Part shown: piece after piece, positions 8,863 through 16,950 of the stretch
Position numbering within the stretch: position 1 is the stretch's first letter
How the letters are laid out: every line of letters starts with the position of its first letter
NCBI GenBank assembly: GCA_041906465.1
Contig: JAYRJE010000005.1
Span: 310,001 to 374,000 of the forward strand
Direction: 5' to 3'
Source: Didemnitutus sp041906465
GTDB taxonomy: Bacteria; Verrucomicrobiota; Verrucomicrobiia; Opitutales; Opitutaceae
Length of the DNA: 64,000 nt
The notes under the pieces: generated by a model
Told to the model about the DNA's origin: nothing
What the model saw: the letters and a program-made list of their open reading frames with translations, nothing else
Database searches by the model: none
Translations under genes and position numbers: made by a program

Positions 8863-9465
8863 TCACCGCGCGGACATCATCGCCTCGAGGCGAACGCGCG
8901 CCGCCGGCCAGTCTTCCACCACGAGGGAGAACATTGCCGTGTTGCGCACGTGACCGTCGAAACGCGTTTGGTAGCGACGCAGGATGCCCTCGAATTGCGC
9001 GCCGATCCGCGCGATGGCCAGGCGCGAGGGCTCGTTGCGCTCGTCGGTCTTCAACTGCACGCGCACAGCACCGAGCGCCTCAAACGCGTGGCGCAGCAAC
9101 AGGTATTTCGCCTCGGTGTTGATCGCGGTGCGCTGCGCTTCTTTTGCATACCACGTGTTGCCGATCTCCAGGCCGCGATTCGCGCGGCGGAGGTCGAGGT
9201 AGCGCGTCGAGCCAACCACCTTGCCGTCGGCGCGACGGACAATCGCCCACGTGACCTCCGTGCCCGCCGCAGCGTGGCGCAGCGCGTCGTCAAACCAGAC
9301 CTGAAACACCGCGGGCTTCGTCAGCGAATCGGTGAGGAACCACTGAAACACGTCGGGCGGCTGCTGCGCCGTGGCGAGCATCGGCGCGCGGTGCCGCTCC
9401 TCGAGCGGCTCGAGTCGAACGTGGCGGCCTTCGAGGAGGATCGGGCGTGGATCAAAGTTCATCAC
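8863..9465 (-). CDS. GNAT-family N-acetyltransferase (RimJ/RimL-like)
   Basis: The product has 200 residues. The N-terminus ILLEGRHVRLEPLEERH is typical of the RimJ/RimL/YjdJ group. The acetyl-CoA region contains VGSTRYLDLR and GNTWYAKEAQRTAINTEAK, and then LKTDERNEPSRLAIARIG, a well-conserved motif of these enzymes. It probably acetylates an amino group of a protein or small molecule. Two consecutive ATG codons (9465, 9462) could start it. It is divergent from the EEP-family gene at 9578. Confidence 0.85.
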   Translation of the reverse strand: MMNFDPRPILLEGRHVRLEPLEERHRAPMLATAQQPPDVFQWFLTDSLTKPAVFQVWFDDALRHAAAGTEVTWAIVRRADGKVVGSTRYLDLRRANRGLEIGNTWYAKEAQRTAINTEAKYLLLRHAFEALGAVRVQLKTDERNEPSRLAIARIGAQFEGILRRYQTRFDGHVRNTAMFSLVVEDWPAARVRLEAMMSAR

Positions 9466-9577
9466 CCGCGTTTCTGCACCGCTCGCAGCGCCTCCTCAAG
9501 CAGGGCGTGCCGCCCACCGACACAGCGCGTGAGAATTCGCATCGCTCCACCGGCCGGCGGCGCGCAACCTATCCGAC

Positions 9578-10447
9578 ATGACCTCCCGTCTTTGGCGTGC
9601 GTTCGTTGTTTCACTCGCGCTCGGCAGCACTGTCGGCACGGCCGGCCCGCAGGAGAGCACGCCGCCGCCGCTCACGTTGCGCGTCATGACTTTCAATCTC
9701 CGCTTCGCTAGCGAACAGCCGCCGCACGCGTGGTCCGCCCGGCGTCCGGTGATGCAGCACGTGATCGAGCGCGCCGCACCCGACGTGATCGGCACGCAGG
9801 AAGGGCTCTACGGGCAGTTGCGGGATCTCGCCGCCGACCTGCCCGCCTACGACTGGATCGGCCTCGGCCGCGAGGGCGGCAGTCGCGGCGAATTCACCGC
9901 CGTGTTCTTCCGCCGCGACAAATTCGAGCCGCTCGCATTCGACCACTTCTGGCTCTCCGACACGCCGGAAACCATCGGCTCGATGACCTGGGGCAATCGT
10001 TACCGGCGCATGGTCACTGCGGTGCGCCTGCGCGAGCGCGCGAGCGGCCGCGTCTTCGAACTCTGGAACACGCACCTCGATCACGAAATCGAAGCCGCCC
10101 GCGAAAAGGCCGCCGCGTTGATCGCCGGGCGCATCGCGCGCGTCGATCCGCAAACTCCGTTGCTCCTCGTCGGCGATTTCAACTGCCGCGCCGGCGCGAG
10201 CACGCCTTACACCATCCTCACCCAGCAAGCCGGACTCGTTGACACGTGGCCGACCGCCGCACAACGCACGAACGACGGCCTGAACACGTTCCACGGCTAC
10301 CAGCCGCCGCAGCGCGCCGGCGAGCGCATCGATTGGATTCTCGCCCGCGCTCCGCAAGCGGTGACGGAGACCGCAATCCTCGATTACGCCGAGAACGGCC
10401 GCACCCCCAGCGACCATTTTCCGGTTACGGCAACCGTGCGTTTCTAA
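9578..10447 (+). CDS. Exported endonuclease/exonuclease/phosphatase family protein
   Basis: The product has 289 residues. An N-terminal signal peptide (SRLWRAFVVSLALGSTVGTA) precedes an EEP fold. Its catalytic signatures are all visible: VMTFNLRF, the metal ligand Glu in IGTQEG, WNTHLDH, LLVGDFNC, and the terminal SDHFPV. Relatives of this length without an endonuclease-specific insertion often act on phosphodiesters or phosphoesters outside the cytoplasm. The substrate is not known. No operon partner is evident; the minus-strand rhomboid-like gene converges on it 37 bp away. Confidence 0.87.
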   Translation: MTSRLWRAFVVSLALGSTVGTAGPQESTPPPLTLRVMTFNLRFASEQPPHAWSARRPVMQHVIERAAPDVIGTQEGLYGQLRDLAADLPAYDWIGLGREGGSRGEFTAVFFRRDKFEPLAFDHFWLSDTPETIGSMTWGNRYRRMVTAVRLRERASGRVFELWNTHLDHEIEAAREKAAALIAGRIARVDPQTPLLLVGDFNCRAGASTPYTILTQQAGLVDTWPTAAQRTNDGLNTFHGYQPPQRAGERIDWILARAPQAVTETAILDYAENGRTPSDHFPVTATVRF

Positions 10448-10484
10448 GCGCGGGATCGGCGGCCCGGCGTCGGACGCGCGAACC

Positions 10485-11288
10485 TCACGACTGGCCGCGG
10501 CGGCGATTCGCCTCCTGGCTGAGTTGCTCCAAGCGCACGCGTTCGCCCGGCGTGAGGCTGTGCAGTCCGCTGCGCGCGATTTTGTCGAGCAACGCGTCGA
10601 GTTCGGCCGTCTTCGCCGCGGCGCGCGGAGCGGGCGCACTCGCCCTCGCGGAGCGCGTCGCGCGGCGGAAACTCGGCAGCGCGAGCGCGCCTTGCTCGTA
10701 GCGCACGTAGCCAAACGCGAAGCCGACCGTGCACCACAGCGAGAGCAACCCGGTGAGATTGCGGGACGCAAGGTGGATCAGCGTGAAGAGGGCGACCAGG
10801 ATCCACGCGATCCACTTCGCGAGGAGATTGAAGAAGAACGCCACATTCGGATAGAGCGTCGCGAACGCGATGAACAACGCCAATGCTCCCGTCTGTCCCG
10901 TCAACGAGGTCGGCCACCACCGCCCGAGGACGGTGAACAGAAGCGGCGTCAACAGATAGAGCCCGGCGTAAAACTGCAGAAAAATCCGCCGCCCGAAAAA
11001 TCGCTCCAGCTCACGCCCGAACCACGCGAGCATGAACATGTCGATGACAAACCAGAGGCTCGGTGGATTGACGAAACCGTAAGTGAACAGGCGCCACACT
11101 TGCCCCTGCCACACCGCCGCGCTCTCGAACGGCAGCCAATCGAACGGCGCCGTCACGCGCAGCGCCAGGCACACCGTCGTCGCGACCATGGTCGCGACGT
11201 AGAGCAGCACGATCGCGAGCGCGGTATGGATGGGATAATCGCCGAGATGAAACAGCGGCTCCCGCTCGTTGGAGGAGAAATCTTGCAT
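10485..11288 (-). CDS. Rhomboid-like membrane protein lacking the catalytic dyad
   Basis: The product has 267 residues from the ATG at 11288; a GTG six codons upstream is possible. Five to six hydrophobic segments occur. The rhomboid landmark is clear: WRLFTYGFVN, then FVIDMFMLAWFGRELERFFG. In active rhomboids a GxSG loop follows, but here it is GQTGAL, with Thr in place of the serine. The later helix has FAFGYVRY where the catalytic His should be. The protein is therefore likely an inactive rhomboid-fold protein. The C-terminus is a soluble, Ala/Arg-rich helical tail. Confidence 0.7.
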   Translation of the reverse strand: MQDFSSNEREPLFHLGDYPIHTALAIVLLYVATMVATTVCLALRVTAPFDWLPFESAAVWQGQVWRLFTYGFVNPPSLWFVIDMFMLAWFGRELERFFGRRIFLQFYAGLYLLTPLLFTVLGRWWPTSLTGQTGALALFIAFATLYPNVAFFFNLLAKWIAWILVALFTLIHLASRNLTGLLSLWCTVGFAFGYVRYEQGALALPSFRRATRSARASAPAPRAAAKTAELDALLDKIARSGLHSLTPGERVRLEQLSQEANRRRGQS

Positions 11289-11357
11289 GGGCGGAACGCG
11301 CCCCACGATGAGCCCCCCGCGCGCACCTTCAAGGCGAGACGGGGTCGCCGGGAGCGT

Positions 11358-11849
11358 TTACTCCTTCGGATTTATCTCGAGCACCTCCACCTCGAACACG
11401 AGCGAGGAGTTCGGCGGGATCTTGCCCGCCCGGATGCCGCCGTAGCCGAGATGCGGCGGAATGTAGACGCGCGCCTTGCCCCCCGCGCGCATCGTGGTCA
11501 CGCCCGCCGCGAGACCCGTGACGAGATTCTGCACGGAAAACACCACCGGCTTTCCCTCCGGACTCTGGTCGAACACCGTGCCGTCGAGCAGACGGCCCAC
11601 ATAGTTGATGCGAATTTTGTCCATTCGCTGCACCAACGGCCCGCTGCCCTCCTGCCGCGTTTCGATGCCGAGGCCGCTGCTGCGCCATTCGATACCCGAC
11701 TGCGCCGCGATCGCCGCGCCGAACCAATTTTCGCGTCGCTCCTCCGCGACGGACTTCTCCGGCGCCGCGGGCGGAGGCGGCTCCTTCGGTCCACACGCAG
11801 TGAGCGCGAAGAGAACGACAACGGAGGCAATCACGGCGAAGAGCTTCAT
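11358..11849 (-). CDS. FKBP-type peptidyl-prolyl isomerase, lipoprotein
   Basis: The product has 163 residues. The signal peptide ends in a lipobox, FALTAC, so the mature protein should be lipid-anchored. The FKBP domain covers about 60-160, with INYVGRLLDGTVFDQS, the characteristic VIPGW-like stretch, ARVYIPPHLGYGG and the ending LVFEVEVLEI. It should catalyse prolyl isomerisation to assist folding of exported proteins. The ATG at 11849 is chosen because the signal peptide begins there. Confidence 0.88.
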   Translation of the reverse strand: MKLFAVIASVVVLFALTACGPKEPPPPAAPEKSVAEERRENWFGAAIAAQSGIEWRSSGLGIETRQEGSGPLVQRMDKIRINYVGRLLDGTVFDQSPEGKPVVFSVQNLVTGLAAGVTTMRAGGKARVYIPPHLGYGGIRAGKIPPNSSLVFEVEVLEINPKE

Positions 11850-12167
11850 GCTCGGACGATGAGACAGGCGGCAAAAGAAATCAGGTCCGAAATTCAACGA
11901 AGCGAAGCCGGAGAAAATGCGGGCCGCGCATGACACCGCGCCGCCGCCCGTCGACGTCCCGTCCGATTTCGGCCCCCGCGCTCGCTTCGCCCTCGCGCCC
12001 ACGCCCGGCAATACGCGCCTTCCCTCGCGCTACAGAGCCCCCTGGGTCCGCACGTCTCCCCACCGCACGCTGCACGTCGCCCCACCGCACGCCGCACGTC
12101 GCGTCTCCGTGCCAGCAGGCCTCGCCCGACCGTTCTACCACTCAAAGCCTCTGTCCACGCCGCCGAC
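11850..12167. other. Gap with no supported gene
   Basis: No frame here reads like protein; translations are Arg/Pro-rich shadows. The only structure I see is a short tandem repeat at 12050-12104. Together with 12168-12389 it forms a 540-bp stretch upstream of the small HTH gene. Confidence 0.6.
12050..12104. repeat. 22-bp tandem repeat, about 2.5 copies
   Basis: Units start at 12050, 12072 and 12094 and read GCACGTCKCCCCACCGCACG plus two bases; the third copy is partial. It lies between the FKBP gene and the 23-bp palindrome. Confidence 0.7.
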
Positions 12168-12190
12168 AAAGTCACGTAATACGTGACTTT
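12168..12190. promoter_or_regulatory. 23-bp perfect palindrome, copy 1
   Basis: AAAGTCACGTA, one central A, then the exact reverse complement. The same 23-mer, with T at the centre, occurs at 12805-12827. With a one-base centre it is a dyad for a dimeric DNA-binding protein rather than an RNA hairpin. Confidence 0.85.
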
Positions 12191-12389
12191 TTAGACGGCA
12201 CCGGGCTCGCCCCCCACTCACGCACACCCCGGTCGCGGCGACGCCCTTCGCCCCCCGTCTGCCGCCCGCTTGTCCTCCCCGTTTCGCGCGTTTCTCTGGA
12301 GCGCCGCACCCAACCTCACGCTTCGGACCGACGGAATCGACGGTTGAAGTCCACGCATTCGGTGCCTTGCTCACGCTGGGCCGTCTTCC

Positions 12390-12764
12390 ATGACTGAACG
12401 CATCCCATCGGCACGGTTGAACGCGATGCTCGCGCTCTCCGACGCGCTCATCGAAACTGCAGCGCTCGCGGCGGAAACGTTTCCCGCCAAACGCAAACGG
12501 TCCACCCGCACCGGCCGCGGCGGCACGCTCCGCCCCGGTCCCGCCACACCGCTCTGGAACGAACTCGCGGCCGAAGCACGGCGCCTGTGCACGAAACACG
12601 GCGATAAAGCAAACCTCGGTCGCTATCTCGCGCTGCCTAAACAGCGCGTGCATGAGTTCCTCCGCGCCCGCAGCGCGGGGCCCGATGCGGAACGCACGTT
12701 GATGCTGCTCGTCTGGGTCGAAGCGAAGCGCCGCGGCATCACCCTCAGCTCTCCGCGAGTGTAG
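12390..12764 (+). CDS. Small helix-turn-helix DNA-binding protein
   Basis: The product has 124 residues and no family name that I can assign. The N-terminal 50 residues are basic and low in complexity (KRKRSTRTGRGG). Residues about 60-115 are helical, and ANLGRYLALPKQRVHEFL reads like the two helices of a Cro/XRE-type helix-turn-helix. A third helix follows (AERTLMLLVWVEAK). The gene is flanked by the two 23-bp palindromes, 200 bp upstream and 41 bp downstream. An autoregulator bound to these sites is the simplest idea. I see no strong Shine-Dalgarno. Confidence 0.6.
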   Translation: MTERIPSARLNAMLALSDALIETAALAAETFPAKRKRSTRTGRGGTLRPGPATPLWNELAAEARRLCTKHGDKANLGRYLALPKQRVHEFLRARSAGPDAERTLMLLVWVEAKRRGITLSSPRV

Positions 12765-12804
12765 GTCTCCAGCTCCTCGAACGCCGGCCCACCACCTTTT
12801 GATC

Positions 12805-12827
12805 AAAGTCACGTATTACGTGACTTT
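12805..12827. promoter_or_regulatory. 23-bp perfect palindrome, copy 2
   Basis: It is identical in both arms to copy 1 at 12168-12190, with a central T instead of A, so it is the exact reverse complement. The two copies bracket a 660-bp unit that contains only the HTH gene. Confidence 0.85.
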
Positions 12828-13050
12828 ACCCAGAGGCCACTCCCCCAGACCTCGAGACGCGCGATGCCGTCGGAGTCGTTGCGCGGTCCACCAGACCCGC
12901 CCCGGCCCTACGCACGGGGGCCGGCTCATGCGCCGCGGTTTTATCGGCCCTGCGTTCGGAAATTTCGGCTAGCCGTCTGGCCCGGCTCGCTTGGCCGCCC
13001 GGCCCGCTGACATCGAGACGCACGATCACTAGGATCGGCCCTTCCACGCC

Positions 13051-14475
13051 ATGATCTTCAATTCCCTCACGTTCGTCGTGTTCTACGCCGTCGTGCTCAG
13101 CGCCTACTGGTCGCTGCGCGACTGGAACACACGCAAGAACCTCCTGCTCCTCGCGAGCTATGTGTTCTACGGAGCCTGGAACCCGCCCTTCGCGGCCCTG
13201 CTCTTCGCCACCACCGCGCTCGACTTCTGGCTCGGCGCACGCATCGCCGCCGCCGGCTCGTCCCGGGCACGCCGAGGCTGGCTCGTCGCCAGTCTCGCCT
13301 CGAACCTGAGCATGCTCGGGTTCTTCAAATACGGAAACTTCCTCCTCGAGAACACCAAGGCGCTGCTCGCGCTCGGCGGCATCGACTACCAGCCGCCGCA
13401 CCTCGACCTGTTCCTCCCGATCGGCATCTCGTTCTACACGTTTCACTCGCTGAGCTACACGCTCGACGTCTATCGCGGCACCACGCAGCCCACGCGTTCG
13501 CTGCGCGATTTCACGCTCGCCGTGTCGTTCTTCCCGCAACTCGTCGCCGGTCCCATCGTGCGCGCCGCGGACTTTCTCCCGCAGGCCGCGCAGCCACCCC
13601 AGCCCGACACGTCGCGCTTCATCTGGGGCCTGTTGCTCATGACGCTCGGTCTCTTCGAGAAAACCGTCCTCGCCGACACGCTGCTCGCGAACTCCGCTGA
13701 GAAAGTCTTCGGCTTCCATGGTCCGCTGCAAAGCCTCGACGCCTGGACCGGCGTGCTGGCCTTTTCCGGCCAGATCTTCTTCGACTTCGCCGGCTACTCG
13801 ACCACCGCCATCGGCTGCGCGCTCACGCTCGGTTTCCACCTGCGCGACAACTTCCGCTTCCCCTACGCCGCCGTCGGCTTCTCCGACTTCTGGCGCCGCT
13901 GGCACATCTCGCTCTCCACGTTCCTGCGCGACTACCTCTACATTCCGCTCGGCGGCAATCGTGCTGGCATCGTGCGCGCCGCGTTGAATCTCCTGATCGT
14001 GATGTTCATCGGCGGCCTCTGGCACGGCGCCGCGTGGACGTTCGTCGTCTGGGGCGTCATCCACGGCCTCTTCCTCGTGCTCGAGCGCATCGTGCGCTCG
14101 ATCGTCAAGGACGCCGCCTGGACCAGCTCGCTCGGCGTGCAACTCCTCGTCGGTGCCGTGACGTATCTCGTCGTGTGCATTGCGTGGGTGTTTTTCCGCG
14201 CACCAACCTTCGGCGGCGCGATGGGCATCATCCTCGCCCTGTTCGGCCAGCTCCCGATCGCGGGGGAGGCCATTCTCCCCACGCGCGACATCCTTCAAGT
14301 CGCGCTCGTGACCGCCGGCCTGCTCGGCGCGCACTGGCTCCTGCGCCACACGACGATGGAGACCGTCGTCGCCCGCGCCCCCCGCTGGGTCATCACCGGC
14401 GTTTGGACGGTCATGCTCTGCTCCATCATGCTCACCCAAGGAAACGGCAATGCCTTCATCTACTTCCAATTCTGA
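13051..14475 (+). CDS. MBOAT-family membrane O-acyltransferase (AlgI-like)
   Basis: The product has 474 residues with about ten membrane helices. MBOAT hallmarks are present: the N-terminus MIFNSLTFVVFYAVV, GISFYTFHSLSYTLDVYRG, FFPQLVAGPIVRAADFLPQ, FWRRWHISLSTFLRDYLYIP, and the catalytic His region IGGLWHGAAWTFVVWG. These proteins pass an acyl (usually acetyl) group across the inner membrane to a polysaccharide or similar acceptor, as AlgI does for alginate. The next gene overlaps its last 26 bases and likely supplies the periplasmic partner. Confidence 0.93.
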   Translation: MIFNSLTFVVFYAVVLSAYWSLRDWNTRKNLLLLASYVFYGAWNPPFAALLFATTALDFWLGARIAAAGSSRARRGWLVASLASNLSMLGFFKYGNFLLENTKALLALGGIDYQPPHLDLFLPIGISFYTFHSLSYTLDVYRGTTQPTRSLRDFTLAVSFFPQLVAGPIVRAADFLPQAAQPPQPDTSRFIWGLLLMTLGLFEKTVLADTLLANSAEKVFGFHGPLQSLDAWTGVLAFSGQIFFDFAGYSTTAIGCALTLGFHLRDNFRFPYAAVGFSDFWRRWHISLSTFLRDYLYIPLGGNRAGIVRAALNLLIVMFIGGLWHGAAWTFVVWGVIHGLFLVLERIVRSIVKDAAWTSSLGVQLLVGAVTYLVVCIAWVFFRAPTFGGAMGIILALFGQLPIAGEAILPTRDILQVALVTAGLLGAHWLLRHTTMETVVARAPRWVITGVWTVMLCSIMLTQGNGNAFIYFQF

Positions 14476-15676
14476 TCACGTTCGACGCTCCCACCCGGCG
14501 CGTCGCCCTCACTTCCCCTCGGCCTCCGCGCCTCACACCGCAGTCGACGAGTATGATTTCGCGCGCGTCGTCCCAACTGTGCCGTGGAAGGGAGTGCTCA
14601 CGGCTGTCGTCGCCCTCACCGTCGCCGCGGCGACCGGCTGGGAAGTCTACGCGCGCAGCCAAGGCTACAAGCCCTCGCTCAACGACACGCCCGATCTCTG
14701 GGCGCAGACGCGTGAGACGGTGCAACCCAACTCGTTCGTGCTCGTCGGCACGTCGCGCATGCTCTTCGACGCCGATCTCGACATCCTCGAAAAAGCGTTC
14801 GGCCAGCGTCCCGTGCAACTCGCGCTCGCCGGCAGCTCGCCGTATCCGGTGCTCGAGGACCTCGCAAAGGACACCAGTTTCCACGGCACCGTCATCGTCG
14901 ACATCGTGCCCGCGATGTTCCTCGCCCCGGCCGGTCCGCCGATGGAGGTGTCACAAAAGGCCCTCGCGCGTCGTCGCGACTGGAACCTCGCCCAGCGCTG
15001 GAGCCACCAGCTCGGCATGCTCCTCGAGGAGCGCGTCGCGTTTCTCAAGCAGGAAGACCTCACGCTCGGTCAGCTCCTCAAACGCCTGCCGATCCCCGAC
15101 CGCGCCGACGCCGCCATCGGCCCCGCCCTCCCGCCTTACTTCTTCACCGTCGACCGCGACCGCCGCGGCCGGATGTTCGAAGAAGCGGCGATCGTGGGCT
15201 CGCCGCTCCAGCAACGCGTCGCGCACGGCTGGCTGCCGCTTTTCACGCTGCCGCCGCCACCGAAATTCATTCCGCCCGAACAGTTCGGCGCGATGATGGG
15301 CCAGATGATTGAACAGCGCTTCAAGGACACGCAAAAACACGTCGCCGCGCTCCGCGCCCGCGGCGCGCGCGTCGTCTTCGTGCGCATGCCGGTCGACCCG
15401 ATCCTCATCGAGAAGGAAGAGCAGATCGTGCCGCTCGCCGCCGGCTGGGGCCGTCTCGTCGCCGAAAACGGCGTGCCTGCGATCAACTTCGCGGATCACG
15501 CCGAGCTGTCCGCGTTCAAGCTCCCCGAGTGGTCGCACCTCTCCGCGCCGGACTCGGTCGAGTTCACGCGCCGCCTCGTGCCGCACCTGCGCGACGCGAT
15601 CGAGCGCGAGAACCAGCGCGTCGCGCAACTCAACGTGGCCGCCACCACCGGCGCACCTGCTTCGGGCGGCCCCTAG
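14450..15676 (+). CDS. Membrane-anchored SGNH-like partner of the MBOAT protein
   Basis: The product has 408 residues. One N-terminal membrane span lies at about 47-67 (VLTAVVALTVAAATGWEVYA). The rest should be periplasmic. FVLVGTSRMLFDADL resembles block I of SGNH/AlgX-AlgJ-type acetyl-handling proteins. The late motif EWSHLSAPDSVEF sits where the catalytic His block is expected. It overlaps the MBOAT gene by 26 bp, the usual arrangement for cell-surface acetylation pairs. The substrate is unknown, and no polysaccharide synthase is adjacent. A terminator follows 25 bp after the stop. Confidence 0.7.
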   Translation: MPSSTSNSDHVRRSHPARRPHFPSASAPHTAVDEYDFARVVPTVPWKGVLTAVVALTVAAATGWEVYARSQGYKPSLNDTPDLWAQTRETVQPNSFVLVGTSRMLFDADLDILEKAFGQRPVQLALAGSSPYPVLEDLAKDTSFHGTVIVDIVPAMFLAPAGPPMEVSQKALARRRDWNLAQRWSHQLGMLLEERVAFLKQEDLTLGQLLKRLPIPDRADAAIGPALPPYFFTVDRDRRGRMFEEAAIVGSPLQQRVAHGWLPLFTLPPPPKFIPPEQFGAMMGQMIEQRFKDTQKHVAALRARGARVVFVRMPVDPILIEKEEQIVPLAAGWGRLVAENGVPAINFADHAELSAFKLPEWSHLSAPDSVEFTRRLVPHLRDAIERENQRVAQLNVAATTGAPASGGP

Positions 15677-15701
15677 AGTCGGCCCCCAAATCCTTCCCGG
15701 C

Positions 15702-15732
15702 AGCCGAGGCTTCGCCGCCTCGGCTTTATTTT
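15702..15732 (+). terminator. Rho-independent terminator after the MBOAT pair
   Basis: Stem AGCCGAGGC/GCCTCGGCT, loop TTCGCC, followed by TTATTTTT. Confidence 0.9.
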
Positions 15733-15742
15733 TGCGCTTGCT

Positions 15743-15764
15743 TAATTAAGCCTATGATTAATTA
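15743..15764. promoter_or_regulatory. AT-rich inverted repeat, candidate ArsR operator
   Basis: TAATTAA and TTAATTA are separated by 8 bases, directly in front of the ArsR-family gene. The site stands out as AT-rich in a GC-rich genome and should overlap the promoter. Binding by the adjacent regulator is inferred. Confidence 0.55.
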
Positions 15765-15772
15765 TATGCCGC

Positions 15773-16102
15773 ATGCAAAGCCTCGAAGCCATCGCCGACC
15801 CGACGCGGCGCCGCATTGTCGAGCTGCTCGCCCAACGCGAGCGCACCACCGGCGAAATCGTCGCGGAGTTCGACATGAGCGCGCCGGCGATTTCGCAGCA
15901 CCTGAACGTGCTCCGCGAGGCCGGCCTGATCACCACGCGCGCCGAAGGCCAGACCCGCATCCAATCGCTCAACGGCGACGGACTCGACGACCTCGCCGCC
16001 TGGCTCGAACGCACGCGCAGCGCCTGGAGCCGCCGCCTCGACGCGCTCGAGCGGGAATTGCGCGCCGACGACGAACGCAAAAAGAAACGCCCTTCCAAAT
16101 GA
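15773..16102 (+). CDS. ArsR-family transcriptional regulator
   Basis: The product has 109 residues and forms a winged helix. The start MQSLEAIADPTRRRIVELLA is typical. The recognition helix region is MSAPAISQHLNVLREAGLI and the wing is TTRAEGQTRIQSL. The C-terminus GLDDLAAWLERTRSAWSRRLDALE is typical of the ArsR branch that is paired with SRPBCC proteins rather than the metal sensors; no metal-binding Cys pair is present. Its stop overlaps the SRPBCC start by 4 bp (ATGA), so the two form an operon. Confidence 0.9.
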   Translation: MQSLEAIADPTRRRIVELLAQRERTTGEIVAEFDMSAPAISQHLNVLREAGLITTRAEGQTRIQSLNGDGLDDLAAWLERTRSAWSRRLDALERELRADDERKKKRPSK

Positions 16103-16647
16103 CCACGCCCATCAACAACGAAGCCTACGCGGAGTTCCCCGCGCGCGGCGAACTCCGCATCGTCCGCCTCCTGCCCGGTCCCATCGAGCGCGTTTGGGAA
16201 TTCCTCACTGACCCCGAAAAGCGCAGCCGCTGGATTTGCGGCGGCGCCACCGAGCCGAAGGCCGGCGGCAAAATCGTGTTCGAGATGCACCACTCGAAAC
16301 TGTCGCCGCACGAGACTCCGCCGACGAAATACGCCCAGGTGCACGAGCCGGGCGTGACGTTCGAGGGCCGCGTCCTCCGTTATGAGCCGCCGCGCCTTCT
16401 CAGCTACACGTTCGGCGCGGAGGATTCGCAGGTTACCTTCGAGCTCACGCCGCAAGGCAAACAGGTGCTCCTCGTGCTCACCCACCGCTCCACCGGGGAG
16501 GACATCCCCGAGCAGAAAAACTACGCCGGCGGGTGGCACATCCACCTGGCCTTCCTCCTCGCCATCCTCGAAGGGAAACCCACGCCCAAGCTTTGGGCAA
16601 TGCACACGCGCCTCACCGAACACTACGAGCAAGTCGTGCCGCGCTGA
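16099..16647 (+). CDS. SRPBCC / AHSA1-like protein
   Basis: The product has 182 residues with a START-like SRPBCC ligand-binding fold: ELRIVRLLPGPIERVWEFLT, then DPEKRSRWICGGATEPKAGG, and the closing WHIHLAFLLAILEGK. It is translated from an ATG that overlaps the ArsR stop codon, which makes the start secure. Proteins in this pairing are usually of unknown substrate and are controlled by the ArsR partner. A REP-like element lies 20 bp downstream. Confidence 0.85.
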   Translation: MTTPINNEAYAEFPARGELRIVRLLPGPIERVWEFLTDPEKRSRWICGGATEPKAGGKIVFEMHHSKLSPHETPPTKYAQVHEPGVTFEGRVLRYEPPRLLSYTFGAEDSQVTFELTPQGKQVLLVLTHRSTGEDIPEQKNYAGGWHIHLAFLLAILEGKPTPKLWAMHTRLTEHYEQVVPR

Positions 16648-16666
16648 TCGTGTCCCACGCCGCTCA

Positions 16667-16728
16667 GGTGGGGCGGCGATTTCCTTCGCCGCCGTTCACG
16701 CGGCGCGGAACGGATTCCGCGCCCCACC
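16667..16728. repeat. REP-like double hairpin, copy 2
   Basis: The outer ends are GGTGGGG and CCCCACC, with hairpins GGCGGCGA/TCGCCGCC and GGCGCGGAA/TTCCGCGCC. It is the same element as at 3866-3922 in the opposite orientation. It occupies part of the 303-bp gap 16648-16950, where I see nothing else. Confidence 0.75.
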
Positions 16729-16950
16729 GCGGCATTCGAATCACTCTCCCCATGTCCGCGCGCGCCATCGCCGCTTCAGCAAGCGCTTCACCGCCTTCAC
16801 TGATCGCGCCGCCGCTTCCTGGCAGAAGATGGCCGACGCCCTCAATCGCGCGCTAAGCTCCTAAGCGGGAGCCCCGCCGCACCCGCCTCCCTTTTGATCT
16901 CCCGTCGGCGCCCGCGCGCCGCGACAGCTACCGCTTTGTCCACTTTCGCC

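Noticed and set aside
11850..12389. A gene in the long gap before the HTH gene
   Set aside because: All frames translate to Arg/Pro/His-rich sequence without a credible start or conserved pattern.
16752..16864. Short frame after the REP-like repeat, ending in a plausible helical peptide (SWQKMADALNRALSS)
   Set aside because: The helical-looking frame has no start codon, and the ATG at 16752 opens a different, low-complexity frame of 34 codons.
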